Below, one piece after another: positions 10,060-19,078 of a stretch of DNA of 64,000 bases. The notes under the pieces were generated by a model, which searched no databases, had not been told where the DNA came from, and saw only the letters and a list, made by a program, of their open reading frames with translations. Where the stretch lies: the NCBI RefSeq assembly GCF_001945665.1, contig NZ_CP015780.1, positions 744,001 to 808,000 of the forward strand. Direction: 5' to 3'. The position numbers and the translations under genes are program-made. The DNA is from Borreliella mayonii (GTDB lineage Bacteria; Spirochaetota; Spirochaetia; Borreliales; Borreliaceae). Each line of letters begins with the position of its first letter. Position 1 is the first letter of the stretch.

Positions 10060-10905
10060 ATGAATTTTCTTGTCAAATTCAAGAATTTTATCAAAGTACT
10101 TTTAGTATTGATAGTTTCTCTTGTTTTTATGATTTATGATTCAAGCAGTATTCAAAAGAGAAGATCTGATAATTTTTTGTTTTTTACTTTTAACTCTTAT
10201 ATTCAAAGCAGAATGCATGGGTTTTTTAGTTTTATTTCCAATGTTTTTAAAACTGTAAATGAATACAAAAATTACAAGGACAAGATAGAATTTTATAAAA
10301 AAAGAATACAACAGCTTGAAATAGTCACTCAGAATATACAGTCACTAAGGCAAGAGAATGTTCGTCTTAAAGAGCAATTAAATTTTTATTCGTCAAGTTC
10401 TAGCGATTTTATTTCAGCAGAGATTATATATCTAAACTATTCAAACATATCGACTTTAATGGCTATTAATAAAGGATTCAATGATGGGATAGAAAAGGAT
10501 ATGATAGCAGTTGCATATCAAGATGGATTTAGCGGTCTTGTAGGTAAAGTTGTAAAGGTTTATTCTAATACTGCTAAAATTTTGCCTTTGACCAATTATG
10601 AAAATTTTGTGTCCGCAAGGATTCAAAGTAGCAGGTTTATAGGTCTTATAGAGGGTAATGGTTATGGTAAAAAACTTGAAATGAATTATGTTAATAGGCT
10701 TGCTGAAAAAGATTTAAAGATAGGAGATTCTATTGTTACTGCTGGGTTTAGTGAATATCCAGTTGGCATTTATATTGGAAAGATTACAAATTTTCATATT
10801 CTTGACTACAATTCTCTTTTAAAAATAGAAGTAGAGCCAGCTATAGTTTTAGATAAGCTTGAGTATGTTTTTCTTGTTAAAAATAACAAAGAGATTGGTG
10901 AATAA
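10060..10905 (+). CDS. mreC: Rod-shape protein MreC
   Basis: A 281-residue bitopic protein linking MreB to the wall synthases. One N-terminal membrane span (about residues 12-27), then a coiled coil (about 65-105: YKKRIQQLEIVTQNIQSLRQENVRLKEQL region), then the periplasmic beta-barrel domains with the family-typical GLVGKV, TAGFSEYPVGIYIGKI blocks. The start is ATG 10060, 3 bases after mreB, and its stop overlaps the mreD start by one base, so coupling is likely. Confidence 0.93.
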   Translation: MNFLVKFKNFIKVLLVLIVSLVFMIYDSSSIQKRRSDNFLFFTFNSYIQSRMHGFFSFISNVFKTVNEYKNYKDKIEFYKKRIQQLEIVTQNIQSLRQENVRLKEQLNFYSSSSSDFISAEIIYLNYSNISTLMAINKGFNDGIEKDMIAVAYQDGFSGLVGKVVKVYSNTAKILPLTNYENFVSARIQSSRFIGLIEGNGYGKKLEMNYVNRLAEKDLKIGDSIVTAGFSEYPVGIYIGKITNFHILDYNSLLKIEVEPAIVLDKLEYVFLVKNNKEIGE

Positions 10906-11387
10906 TGGCAGCATTTTTTACATATTTTATTTCTAGTGCATTTTTAGGTAAAATTTTTCAACACTATTTTGCAACTTATTTTTATTTTTCAATAGATATT
11001 TTTTTAATTTTTCTAGTTTTTAATTCTTTAAATTTTATTTTTAATATAGGATTATTATCTAGTATTTTATATGGCCTTCTTATGGATTATTTTACAGGAT
11101 TACCACTTGGATTTTTTGTTTTTGGATATACAATAATATTTTATTTTAATAATAAAATAAAGTTATTTATGCCTAAAAATATGCTTAGCATGGCAATATT
11201 TTTTATTTTTTCAAAAGTTATATTATGGTTTTTAGCTATTGTATTTTATGATTTTATAGATTTAAAATCTTTTAATTATTCAATCTTCAACCTTGATCTT
11301 ATTGTAAATATAATGTCTATTAACTTTTTATATCCAATTCAAAATTATTTTACTAGAAATTTTTATTCTTTTAAAGAGGATTATTAG
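10905..11387 (+). CDS. mreD: Rod-shape membrane protein MreD
   Basis: A 160-residue, strongly hydrophobic protein with four to five predicted membrane spans and the weak MreD pattern around LLSSILYGLLMDYFTGLPLG (about residues 48-67), where the DxxxGxPLG block is typical. The TAA of mreC and this ATG share a base, as do its TAG and the following GTG. Identification relies on both hydrophobicity pattern and its place between mreC and PBP2. Confidence 0.88.
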   Translation: MAAFFTYFISSAFLGKIFQHYFATYFYFSIDIFLIFLVFNSLNFIFNIGLLSSILYGLLMDYFTGLPLGFFVFGYTIIFYFNNKIKLFMPKNMLSMAIFFIFSKVILWFLAIVFYDFIDLKSFNYSIFNLDLIVNIMSINFLYPIQNYFTRNFYSFKEDY

Positions 11388-13186
11388 TGGGTGTTATAAC
11401 AAATTTTAGATATAAGTTCGGCATATTTTTTTTAATAGCAATTATGGTGCTTTATTTGGCAATTTTATTTCAAATGCAAATTGGTAAGCATTTATTTTAC
11501 GACAGAGAAGCCAATGTTTTTTTATCAAGATTGGAAAAAATCAATGCCTCAAGGGGTGAAATTTTAGATTCTAATTCCAATATTTTGGCAAATAATTTAA
11601 CTATGTTTATTTTAAAGATAAGTTTGCAACAGTATTATAATATGCCTGTTGCTACTAGAATTGAGATGATAGACTTTTTATCAAACACGCTAGGCATTGA
11701 TAAATCAATTATTTTATCTAAGCTTCAAGAGCCTGGTGGATATCTTAAAGATGTTGAAATAATTGAACTTACTCCAAAGATGTTGTTTAAAATTTCTGAA
11801 AAAAAGTTTTATTATCCTGCTCTTTTGTGGACTTATTCTTTTAAGCGCAACTATTTGGTTGACGATTCATATTCACATTCAATCGGTTATGTTGGGCAAA
11901 TAAATCAAAGAGAGCTTAGAACGTTTTATAATGTTAGTGGGTATGATAATACTTCTACGATTGGAAAGTTGGGCATTGAACAGGTTTATGATAATTACAT
12001 TAGAGGGCAAGAAGGCTTAATAAAATACAAAGTAGACTCCAAAGAGAGAAGAATAGACGATGGCTCTATTATAAGAAATATGGTACCAGGTAATGATGTT
12101 GTGCTTAATATTAATAAAAATATTCAAGATCTTGCCAATAATGCTTTAGGCAAAAGGTATGGTTCTATTGTGGTATTAAAGCCATCAACAGGTGCTGTTC
12201 TTGCTCTTCACAATTATCCTTATTATTCTATGAGGGATGTTTACAATAAATATAATAAGGAAGATTACTCTTTTTTAAATAAAGCAATTCAATCTGTTTA
12301 TCCGCCGGCATCTATTTTTAAATTAGTTGTTGCTGCTGCTATTCTTGAAGAGAGAGTTATAGATAAAGATCGTAAAATTTATTGTCCTGGATATTTTAAA
12401 GTTGGAAATAGAATTTTTCATTGTTGGAAGCCTGGTGGTCATGGGTATGTTAATTTAGAAGAGGCGATTGCACATTCTTCTAATGTTTATTTTTATACAC
12501 TTGGGCTTAAGTATCTTGGGGTTGATAGAATTAGAAAATATGCAAAAGAATTTGGGTTTGGAGAAAAAACAGGAATTGATTTGCCAAATGAAGTAGCTGG
12601 TCTTCTTCCTAGTCCTGAGTGGAAAGAAAAAACTTTTAATCAGCCTTGGGTAGGAGGAGATACTGTAAATTTTTCAATAGGTCAAGGGTTTTTGAATGCT
12701 ACTCCTATGCAGATTGTCAATATGGTTGCTATGATTGCAAATGAAGGTGTTGTATATAAGCCTAGAATTGTAAATAAAATTTTAAAGGGCGGTACGAATA
12801 AAGTTATTCTTGAGAATAAACCAGAAATATTAAGAAAGACAAATCTTATTAGTAAAAACACATTTAAACTTCTGAAAAAATATATGAGAAGTGTGGTAAC
12901 TTATGGTACAGCAAGATATGCAGTTCTTACGAAAGCCGTTAAGGTTGGAGGCAAGACAGGCACTGGTCAAACTGGTATAGATGGTTTTGAAAATAGTTCT
13001 TTTGTTGGACTTGCTCCTTATAATGGTTCATCTGATAATCAAATTATTGTTTTTAGTTTGGTTGAGGCAAAGAGTAATGTAGATTGGTGGCCTGCAAAAT
13101 CTACAGATTTAATAATGCAAGGCATTTTTGCAAATCAAAGTTATGAAGATATTCTTAAAGGTTATAGACCATGGTATATTAGGTAG
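11387..13186 (+). CDS. mrdA: Penicillin-binding protein 2 (elongasome transpeptidase)
   Basis: A class B PBP that crosslinks peptidoglycan during elongation; 599 residues. One N-terminal membrane span, a pedestal/dimerisation domain, then the transpeptidase domain with the three active-site motifs: SxxK in PPASIFKLV, SxN in AHSSNVYFY, and KTG in GGKTGTGQT. The start is GTG 11387, overlapping the mreD stop by a base, with AGAGGA at 11375-11380. Its partner RodA follows 4 bases later, giving the standard SEDS-bPBP pair. Confidence 0.95.
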   Translation: MGVITNFRYKFGIFFLIAIMVLYLAILFQMQIGKHLFYDREANVFLSRLEKINASRGEILDSNSNILANNLTMFILKISLQQYYNMPVATRIEMIDFLSNTLGIDKSIILSKLQEPGGYLKDVEIIELTPKMLFKISEKKFYYPALLWTYSFKRNYLVDDSYSHSIGYVGQINQRELRTFYNVSGYDNTSTIGKLGIEQVYDNYIRGQEGLIKYKVDSKERRIDDGSIIRNMVPGNDVVLNINKNIQDLANNALGKRYGSIVVLKPSTGAVLALHNYPYYSMRDVYNKYNKEDYSFLNKAIQSVYPPASIFKLVVAAAILEERVIDKDRKIYCPGYFKVGNRIFHCWKPGGHGYVNLEEAIAHSSNVYFYTLGLKYLGVDRIRKYAKEFGFGEKTGIDLPNEVAGLLPSPEWKEKTFNQPWVGGDTVNFSIGQGFLNATPMQIVNMVAMIANEGVVYKPRIVNKILKGGTNKVILENKPEILRKTNLISKNTFKLLKKYMRSVVTYGTARYAVLTKAVKVGGKTGTGQTGIDGFENSSFVGLAPYNGSSDNQIIVFSLVEAKSNVDWWPAKSTDLIMQGIFANQSYEDILKGYRPWYIR

Positions 13187-13190
13187 GTTA

Positions 13191-14507
13191 ATGGTTTTTA
13201 GAAAAAATTATGATTATTTAGCTTTGATAAGCTTATTTATAGTTTCTTTTGTTGGTATATTGTTGATTTATTCTAGCGATTATAATATTAGCGGATCTTT
13301 AACTAAGAATGAATATATAAAACAAACCTTTTGGGTAATTATTGGATTTTTTCTAATTTTTATAGTGGGTAAATATGATTTAAAATTTGTTTATAGCATA
13401 GTATATCCTTTATATTTTTTATTAATATTGGCTTTAATTTTTACTGCATTTTTTGGAATGACTGTAAACGGAGCAAAGTCTTGGATTGGTATATGGAAAC
13501 TTGGAGGACAGCCTTCTGAATTTGGTAAAGTTATTATTATTTTGACCCTTTCAAAATTTTATACTGAAAAAAAGGGTTATAATGAATTTTTTACCTTTAT
13601 TGCTGCATTTTTATTAATTTTCCCATCGGTAATTCTTATATTGTTGCAACCTGATTTTGGTACAGCAATAGTATATTTAACCATTTTTATATTTATTTCT
13701 TTTTTTGCAGGAATAGATTTGCATTATGTTTTAGCATTTGCGTTGATAGGTTTTTTTTCTTTTGTTTTTGCGATTTTGCCGGTTTGGTATGAATATAGGG
13801 TGAATATGGGTAATGTATTTTATCTTATTTTCTCAAATTCTTTTTATTTTAGAATAATAATAGGGGTGCTGCTTTTAATACTTTTGATTTCTGTTTTAGG
13901 ATTTTTTATTGCTAAGTATGGTTTGAGTATTAAAATAATTTATTTTTATGTATTTTTTGCAAGTTCTATTTTATTGATTTCAATAGTGTTTTCAAAAGTC
14001 CTTTCAAAGTTAATGAAGACTTATCAGATTAAACGGTTTTTAGTATTCTTAGATCCAGCTATTGATGCTAAGGGTGCTGGTTGGAATTTAAATCAGGTTA
14101 AAATAGCAATTGGTTCTGGCGGTCTTTTGGGTAAAGGATTTTTAAAGGGGCCTTATACCCATGCTAATTATGTGCCTTCTCAAAGCACAGATTTTATTTT
14201 CTCTATTCTTGCTGAAGAGTTTGGGTTTTTAGGCGTTAGTACTATTTTAATATTATTTTTTTTTCTTTTTTTTAAATTTTTGATAATAATGAATAAAAGT
14301 AAAGATAGATATATGGCCTTAGTAATATCTGGAATTTTGGGACTTTTATTTTTTCATACCTCTTTTAATGTTGGAATGTCTTTAGGAGTTCTTCCGATTA
14401 CTGGAATTCCTTTCCCTTTTCTCTCTTATGGAGGTTCTTCTACTATTACATTTTTTTTAGCAATGTCTTTTTATTTTAATATTGAATCAATAGTTGCTAT
14501 GGATTGA
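13191..14507 (+). CDS. rodA: SEDS glycosyltransferase RodA
   Basis: Polymerises glycan strands from lipid II with PBP2. A 438-residue protein with about ten membrane spans and SEDS motifs: QPDFGTAIVY after span 4, and the C-terminal block with LPITGIPFPFLSYGGSS. I place the start at ATG 13191 with AGGTAGGT at 13181-13188; an open frame runs back to 13128 inside the PBP2 gene but lacks a binding site. Last gene of the elongation cluster; a 165-base non-coding gap to thrS follows, in which I see no convincing hairpin. Confidence 0.94.
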   Translation: MVFRKNYDYLALISLFIVSFVGILLIYSSDYNISGSLTKNEYIKQTFWVIIGFFLIFIVGKYDLKFVYSIVYPLYFLLILALIFTAFFGMTVNGAKSWIGIWKLGGQPSEFGKVIIILTLSKFYTEKKGYNEFFTFIAAFLLIFPSVILILLQPDFGTAIVYLTIFIFISFFAGIDLHYVLAFALIGFFSFVFAILPVWYEYRVNMGNVFYLIFSNSFYFRIIIGVLLLILLISVLGFFIAKYGLSIKIIYFYVFFASSILLISIVFSKVLSKLMKTYQIKRFLVFLDPAIDAKGAGWNLNQVKIAIGSGGLLGKGFLKGPYTHANYVPSQSTDFIFSILAEEFGFLGVSTILILFFFLFFKFLIIMNKSKDRYMALVISGILGLLFFHTSFNVGMSLGVLPITGIPFPFLSYGGSSTITFFLAMSFYFNIESIVAMD

Positions 14508-14672
14508 GAATTTATTTTCAGTTTTTTGTTTTCTTATCTCTATTTTTTTAGAAAATTTTTTTGTATATTTTAATTTAGTAATTATAAATATTTGAGGTGC
14601 GTATTTTTGCGTAAAAGTGATGAATGTGAATTTTAATTTTTTAATAAAAATCGAAAGGCTAAAGGTATTGTT

Positions 14673-16418
14673 GTGAGCAAAGATTTAGATAAAGAAGATA
14701 TTCTTTACAAAAAAAGACACTCAATAGCTCATGTTATGGCAGAAGCTGTGCGTGATTTATTCCCAAATACCAAGATTGCAATAGGTCCTCCTATTAAAGA
14801 TGGTTTTTATTATGATTTTGAATTTAAAAGGCAAATTACAGAAGATTCTCTTTTAGATATAGAAAATAGAATGAGGGAGATTTTAAAGACCGGGAGTTCT
14901 TTTGAAAAAGAGGTAATAAGCGTAGAACAGGCTCTTGAAATTTTTAAAGATGAACCTTATAAGATTGATTTGATTAAAAATTTTGATTTACAAAATGAAG
15001 TTTCTATTTATAAGAGTCACAATTTTATTGATCTTTGCAGGGGTCCTCATGTTGAGAATATGAATAAAATTGATCCAAAGGCATTTAAGCTTACTAGTAT
15101 TGCTGGAGCTTATTGGCGAGGCAGTGAAAAAAATCCAATGCTTACCAGAATTTATGGAACTTTATGGAATAATGAAAAAGAGCTAAGATCTTATCTTAAT
15201 TTGAGAGAGGAAATAAAAAAAAGAGATCATAGAAAGCTTGGAAAAGAGCTTGATTTATTTTCTATTCATGAAGAGATTGGCCCAGGACTTGTTTTTTTTC
15301 ATCCCAATGGTGCTAAAATAAGAGCTTTAATAGAAGATTTTTGGAGAGAAGAGCACTCTAAAAATGGGTATGATATTCTTTTTACTCCTCATGTTGGTAA
15401 ATCTTGGCTTTGGCAAACTTCTGGTCATTTAGACTTTTATAAGGACAGTATGTTTGAAAAAATAGAAATGGATAAAAGTGATTATTATCTTAAACCTATG
15501 AATTGTCCTTTTCATATTGCAATTTATAATACAGGCAAGCATTCTTATAGAGATTTACCATTTAGATGGGCCGAACTTGGCACTGTATATCGTTATGAAA
15601 AGATAGGCGCCTTGCATGGCCTGATGAGAGCTAGAGGATTCACTCAGGATGATGCTCATATTATATGCACTCATTCTCAAGTTGTAGATGAGATTAAAGA
15701 AGTTCTTAGGTTTGCTATTTATATGTGGAGTAAATTTGGCTTTAGCAACTTAAAGGCATATCTTTCTACAAAGCCTGACAAGTCTGTTGGAAATGATGCT
15801 GATTGGGAAATGTCTTTAAAAGTTCTTGAAGAGACCTTAAGCGATTTTGAAGTTCCTTATGAAATTGACAAAGGGGGAGGTGCTTTTTATGGGCCTAAAA
15901 TTGATCTTAAGATAGTTGATTCTCTTGAGCGAGAGTGGCAGATGAGTACAATTCAATTTGATTTTAATCTCCCTGAGAGATTTAATATGACTTATACTGC
16001 TGAGGATGGTAAAGAAAAAAGACCATTTATGATTCATCGAGCTTTGCTGGGATCTATTGAAAGATTTTTTGGAATTCTTGTAGAGCACTATGGTGGAGCG
16101 TTTCCTTTATGGTTGTCTCCTGTTCAAGCAGTAATAATTCCTGTTAATAATATTGTAGAAGGTTATGCTATTAAAGTTTTTAATAAATTTAAAAATGAAG
16201 GGATTAGAATAAAACTTGATAATAGTTCCTCAAGAATGAATGCTAAAATTAGAGAATATCAGGCTAAAAAAATATCTTATATGTTCATAATTGGCGAGAG
16301 AGAGGCAGCAGAAGAGAGAATATCTATTAGAACAAGAACAAATGAACAAATAAATGGAATTAAACTTGATGAAGCTCTTAAATTTATTTTGCTTAAAATA
16401 AGGGATAAGGAGATTTGA
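14673..16418 (+). CDS. thrS: Threonyl-tRNA synthetase (lacks TGS domain)
   Basis: Charges tRNA-Thr. The 581-residue protein begins almost directly with the editing domain (HSIAHVMAEA near residue 16, carrying the HxxxH pair), followed by the class II catalytic core (MNCPFHIAIY zinc/motif 2 region, YRYEKIGALHGLMRARGFTQDD, and the motif 3 MIHRALLGSIERFFGIL) and the anticodon-binding domain. The roughly 60-residue N-terminal TGS domain usual in bacterial ThrRS is absent, and the in-frame upstream DNA does not encode one. The start is GTG 14673 with a weak AAAGG upstream. No T-box-like leader is visible in the preceding 165 bases. Confidence 0.95.
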   Translation: MSKDLDKEDILYKKRHSIAHVMAEAVRDLFPNTKIAIGPPIKDGFYYDFEFKRQITEDSLLDIENRMREILKTGSSFEKEVISVEQALEIFKDEPYKIDLIKNFDLQNEVSIYKSHNFIDLCRGPHVENMNKIDPKAFKLTSIAGAYWRGSEKNPMLTRIYGTLWNNEKELRSYLNLREEIKKRDHRKLGKELDLFSIHEEIGPGLVFFHPNGAKIRALIEDFWREEHSKNGYDILFTPHVGKSWLWQTSGHLDFYKDSMFEKIEMDKSDYYLKPMNCPFHIAIYNTGKHSYRDLPFRWAELGTVYRYEKIGALHGLMRARGFTQDDAHIICTHSQVVDEIKEVLRFAIYMWSKFGFSNLKAYLSTKPDKSVGNDADWEMSLKVLEETLSDFEVPYEIDKGGGAFYGPKIDLKIVDSLEREWQMSTIQFDFNLPERFNMTYTAEDGKEKRPFMIHRALLGSIERFFGILVEHYGGAFPLWLSPVQAVIIPVNNIVEGYAIKVFNKFKNEGIRIKLDNSSSRMNAKIREYQAKKISYMFIIGEREAAEERISIRTRTNEQINGIKLDEALKFILLKIRDKEI

Positions 16419-16422
16419 TAAA

Positions 16423-17052
16423 TTGAATAATTTAATCAAGTTCATTACCCCCAATAAAATAACATTAGCTAGGATTATGCTTTCCTTTATCATATTAATT
16501 TTATTTTTTTTGGAAAATGTATTTTTTTCGTATTTGTATTTTGGAATTATTTGGTTTTTAATCATTTTCAATGAATTTACTGATTTTATTGATGGATATC
16601 TTGCAAGAAAATATGATCTTGTTAGCAATGTAGGTAAAATTTTAGATCCTTATGCGGATGTTTTGCAGCATTTAACATATTTTGTTTTTTTCTTTTACAA
16701 AGGAATAACCCCTTATTATTTTTTCGTAATATTTATTTATCGTGAAATTTCTATTGGGTTTGTTAGAAATTTAATTATTCAGTTTAATGTAGTTCAACAA
16801 GCAAATTTTTTGGGAAAATTAAAGTCACTTCTTTATGCTGTTTGCACTTTTGCAAGCCTTTTGTTTTATACTTTAAATCAACTCAACTTTACAGAACCTG
16901 TTCAAAATTTTATTAGCTACATTTTTAATTTTGAATTTAAATTTTTATTTATTGTTCAAATGGCGTATGTTTTTGCTGCTTTTTTTGCAATTTTATCATT
17001 TTTAGAATATGTGTTAATATTTTTTAATGTAAAGAAATATGAAAATAAATAA
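16423..17052 (+). CDS. pgsA: CDP-alcohol phosphatidyltransferase (PgsA type)
   Basis: Makes phosphatidylglycerol phosphate from CDP-diacylglycerol and glycerol-3-phosphate, or a related head-group transfer. The 209-residue membrane protein has the family motif DFIDGYLARKYDLVSNVGKI followed by LDPYADV (D-x2-DG-x2-AR-x8-G-x3-D-x3-D), and about five membrane spans. It starts at TTG 16423, with AAGGAGA at 16407-16413. It lies 4 bases after thrS and overlaps the next gene by 14 bases. Substrate choice (glycerol phosphate or choline) cannot be read from the motif alone. Confidence 0.88.
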   Translation: MNNLIKFITPNKITLARIMLSFIILILFFLENVFFSYLYFGIIWFLIIFNEFTDFIDGYLARKYDLVSNVGKILDPYADVLQHLTYFVFFFYKGITPYYFFVIFIYREISIGFVRNLIIQFNVVQQANFLGKLKSLLYAVCTFASLLFYTLNQLNFTEPVQNFISYIFNFEFKFLFIVQMAYVFAAFFAILSFLEYVLIFFNVKKYENK

Positions 17053-18484
17053 GACATTAATTTTGCTATTTTTATTTACAAAACTTTCTTTTATTCAAGC
17101 TCAAGTAAGTCAAATATTAACAGAAATTAGTTCCTTAAGTATTTTAAACAAAAATGGGAAAGGAAGTATTTATTTAAAAGTTAACAAATCTTCTGATTAT
17201 ATTTTAAGGTTAGATAAGAGTTCAAATTCCGATTTTGTTTTTAGAATTTATGATATTTCTAATAAAAAATACATAACTGATAAAGTAAAAAGAAGAGATT
17301 TTAAAATAAGGTTAGATAAAAATTCTCTTTATGCAATAATATACGTTGGTACTAAAAATGAAAATATAAAGTTTTCGCTTGCAGATTTAGATTTTTCAAT
17401 TTTAAGTAGCGATTTCCTGAAAGCTAAAACATCTAAGATTGAAAAAGAAGATTTATTTTTTACTTTAAAAGATTTACCTGTTTTAAGTTTAACTACCAAG
17501 CTTAAAAAGTATATATTAAGGATTTATAAAGGCAATATTTATATTGCTTATCAGTTAGAAAATAGCGATGACATTAAAGTTGCTGAGTTTATTGAGAATG
17601 TTGGTTGGTTTAATCTTGATTCATCTGTTAATGGAAATATTACTAATATAGTTAATTTTGATTTTTCAATTAATTCAAAAGGAAATTTATATATTGCTTT
17701 TGTTACGAAATCAGGGTCTGATTTTGCCAGTGAGCTTATAGTTAAAAAATTTAATAGTAGAAAATGGATTGATATTAGTCCTGGTCACATAGAAAATTTT
17801 GGATCTTTATTAAATATTAGCATTGATTTAAAAGATAGGTTGTATTTGGCATATTTAAGAGAAATTGGAAGTGAATATAAAATCAATTTAATCTCAAATA
17901 TGGGCTATGGAAGTATTTGGACCGATGTAATACATGCTTATTTAAGCAAGGGTGATTCTAATGTTAATTCATCAAACATTGGGCTAATATCTGAACCTTT
18001 TTTGGGTATTTTTTATAATTATAAGTCAAATAATGAGATTAAATCCGAATTTATTATAAACAATGAGAATGCTTGGGTAAATGCAAATATTCCTTCTGTT
18101 TATATGGCTAATTTTATTAAAGGCTTTTTTGATTCTAATTTTAATCAAATAATTATGAGTTTTGTTTCTGAAAATAGGCCCATTGTAAATATTTGTCCCT
18201 TGAAAAGCAATAGGTGGATTAATATAAGCCCTAATGTTGAAATGGAAGGTTTAAGTACTGATATTGGGCTTTATAAAAATAATTTGTTTTTAGCCTTTGA
18301 AGATAATAATAATGTGAGATTAATTTATTTTAAGAATAAAAATTGGTATTTTTTAAATAAGTTGGAGAATTTTAAAAGTGATGTTACTAGTCCCCAGATT
18401 GGAATTTATAGTAATCAAGGGCTTGTAGTCTCTACTTTAAGCTCTAATTCCAATGAATTATTTTTTACTTTGGTTTGCCAATGA
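17039..18484 (+). CDS. Secreted protein with beta-propeller-like repeats, hypothetical
   Basis: A 481-residue protein with a clear signal peptide (MKINK, hydrophobic core, FIQA cleavage region near residue 20) and no lipobox Cys, so probably periplasmic or surface-exposed. From about residue 165 on, a repeating pattern of an aromatic-rich strand (LYIAF, LYLAYL, LFLAFE) followed by a W-containing strand (KWIDISPG, RWINISPN, NWYFLNK) recurs every 50-60 residues, as expected for propeller blades. The ATG overlaps the pgsA stop by 14 bases. Its 3' end overlaps the convergent CYTH gene by 27 bases. Function unknown. Confidence 0.8.
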   Translation: MKINKTLILLFLFTKLSFIQAQVSQILTEISSLSILNKNGKGSIYLKVNKSSDYILRLDKSSNSDFVFRIYDISNKKYITDKVKRRDFKIRLDKNSLYAIIYVGTKNENIKFSLADLDFSILSSDFLKAKTSKIEKEDLFFTLKDLPVLSLTTKLKKYILRIYKGNIYIAYQLENSDDIKVAEFIENVGWFNLDSSVNGNITNIVNFDFSINSKGNLYIAFVTKSGSDFASELIVKKFNSRKWIDISPGHIENFGSLLNISIDLKDRLYLAYLREIGSEYKINLISNMGYGSIWTDVIHAYLSKGDSNVNSSNIGLISEPFLGIFYNYKSNNEIKSEFIINNENAWVNANIPSVYMANFIKGFFDSNFNQIIMSFVSENRPIVNICPLKSNRWINISPNVEMEGLSTDIGLYKNNLFLAFEDNNNVRLIYFKNKNWYFLNKLENFKSDVTSPQIGIYSNQGLVVSTLSSNSNELFFTLVCQ

Positions 18485-18991
18485 GAGTAATTCAGAGTAA
18501 GGTCTAGTTTCAAGGTTTTCTTTTAGTCCAAATTGGTTGATTATGTTATCAATTTCTTTTTTTGCCAAGTCTATATCATTTTGATTGTTAATAATTTTTT
18601 CTATTTCTAAAAAAAATCCAAGATTTTTTATTTCGTTTATCTCTACATTTAAATTATTGGTTTGATAAATTAAACTTTTTTTTATCTTTTTGTATAGCTT
18701 TTTAAATTTAAGCTCTTTTATAAGGATTAAAAAATTGTTAATACTATCTATTTTGAATTCCACCTCTTTATTAATTTCTATAGTATTATTGTTATCTAAT
18801 ATTTTTTTTTTAAATGTAACAATTTTTTCTAGATTATTTAATTTTCTTATTCTTATAATTTTTTTTTGGTTTGAGTAATAGATGTCAGTTTTTATCTCTT
18901 CTTTAATAAACTTAAATTTTTTATTTGCCAAATTAACAATTCTTTTTAACTCTTTTGGAGGAATAAATGCTTTTGATTCTATTTCAAACAT
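18458..18991 (-). CDS. cyaB: CYTH-domain protein (class IV adenylate cyclase/thiamine-triphosphatase fold)
   Basis: A 177-residue protein that begins with the CYTH signature ExExK (FEIESKAF, residues 2-9) and continues with alternating charged strands (IRIRKL, VTFKKK, EINKEVEFKI, LNVEINEIKNLGFFLEIEKI) forming the triphosphate tunnel. Members hydrolyse triphosphates or make cAMP; the B31 homologue has been studied as an adenylyl cyclase candidate (BB0723), but the sequence cannot settle the reaction. The ATG is at 18989-18991. It is divergent from ktrB by 87 bases and overlaps the 3' end of the convergent secreted-protein gene. Confidence 0.85.
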   Translation of the reverse strand: MFEIESKAFIPPKELKRIVNLANKKFKFIKEEIKTDIYYSNQKKIIRIRKLNNLEKIVTFKKKILDNNNTIEINKEVEFKIDSINNFLILIKELKFKKLYKKIKKSLIYQTNNLNVEINEIKNLGFFLEIEKIINNQNDIDLAKKEIDNIINQFGLKENLETRPYSELLSLANQSKK

Positions 18992-19078
18992 ATATTAAAA
19001 ATAATGTAATTATGATAATATTTCAATGTTAAAATATTATGCTATATAAGATGGCTTTTTAATAATTTAAACAACTTT

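Noticed and set aside
14508..14672. T-box or attenuator leader before thrS
   Set aside because: No T-box consensus, specifier loop or terminator-like stem could be found, and spirochetes are not known for T-boxes.
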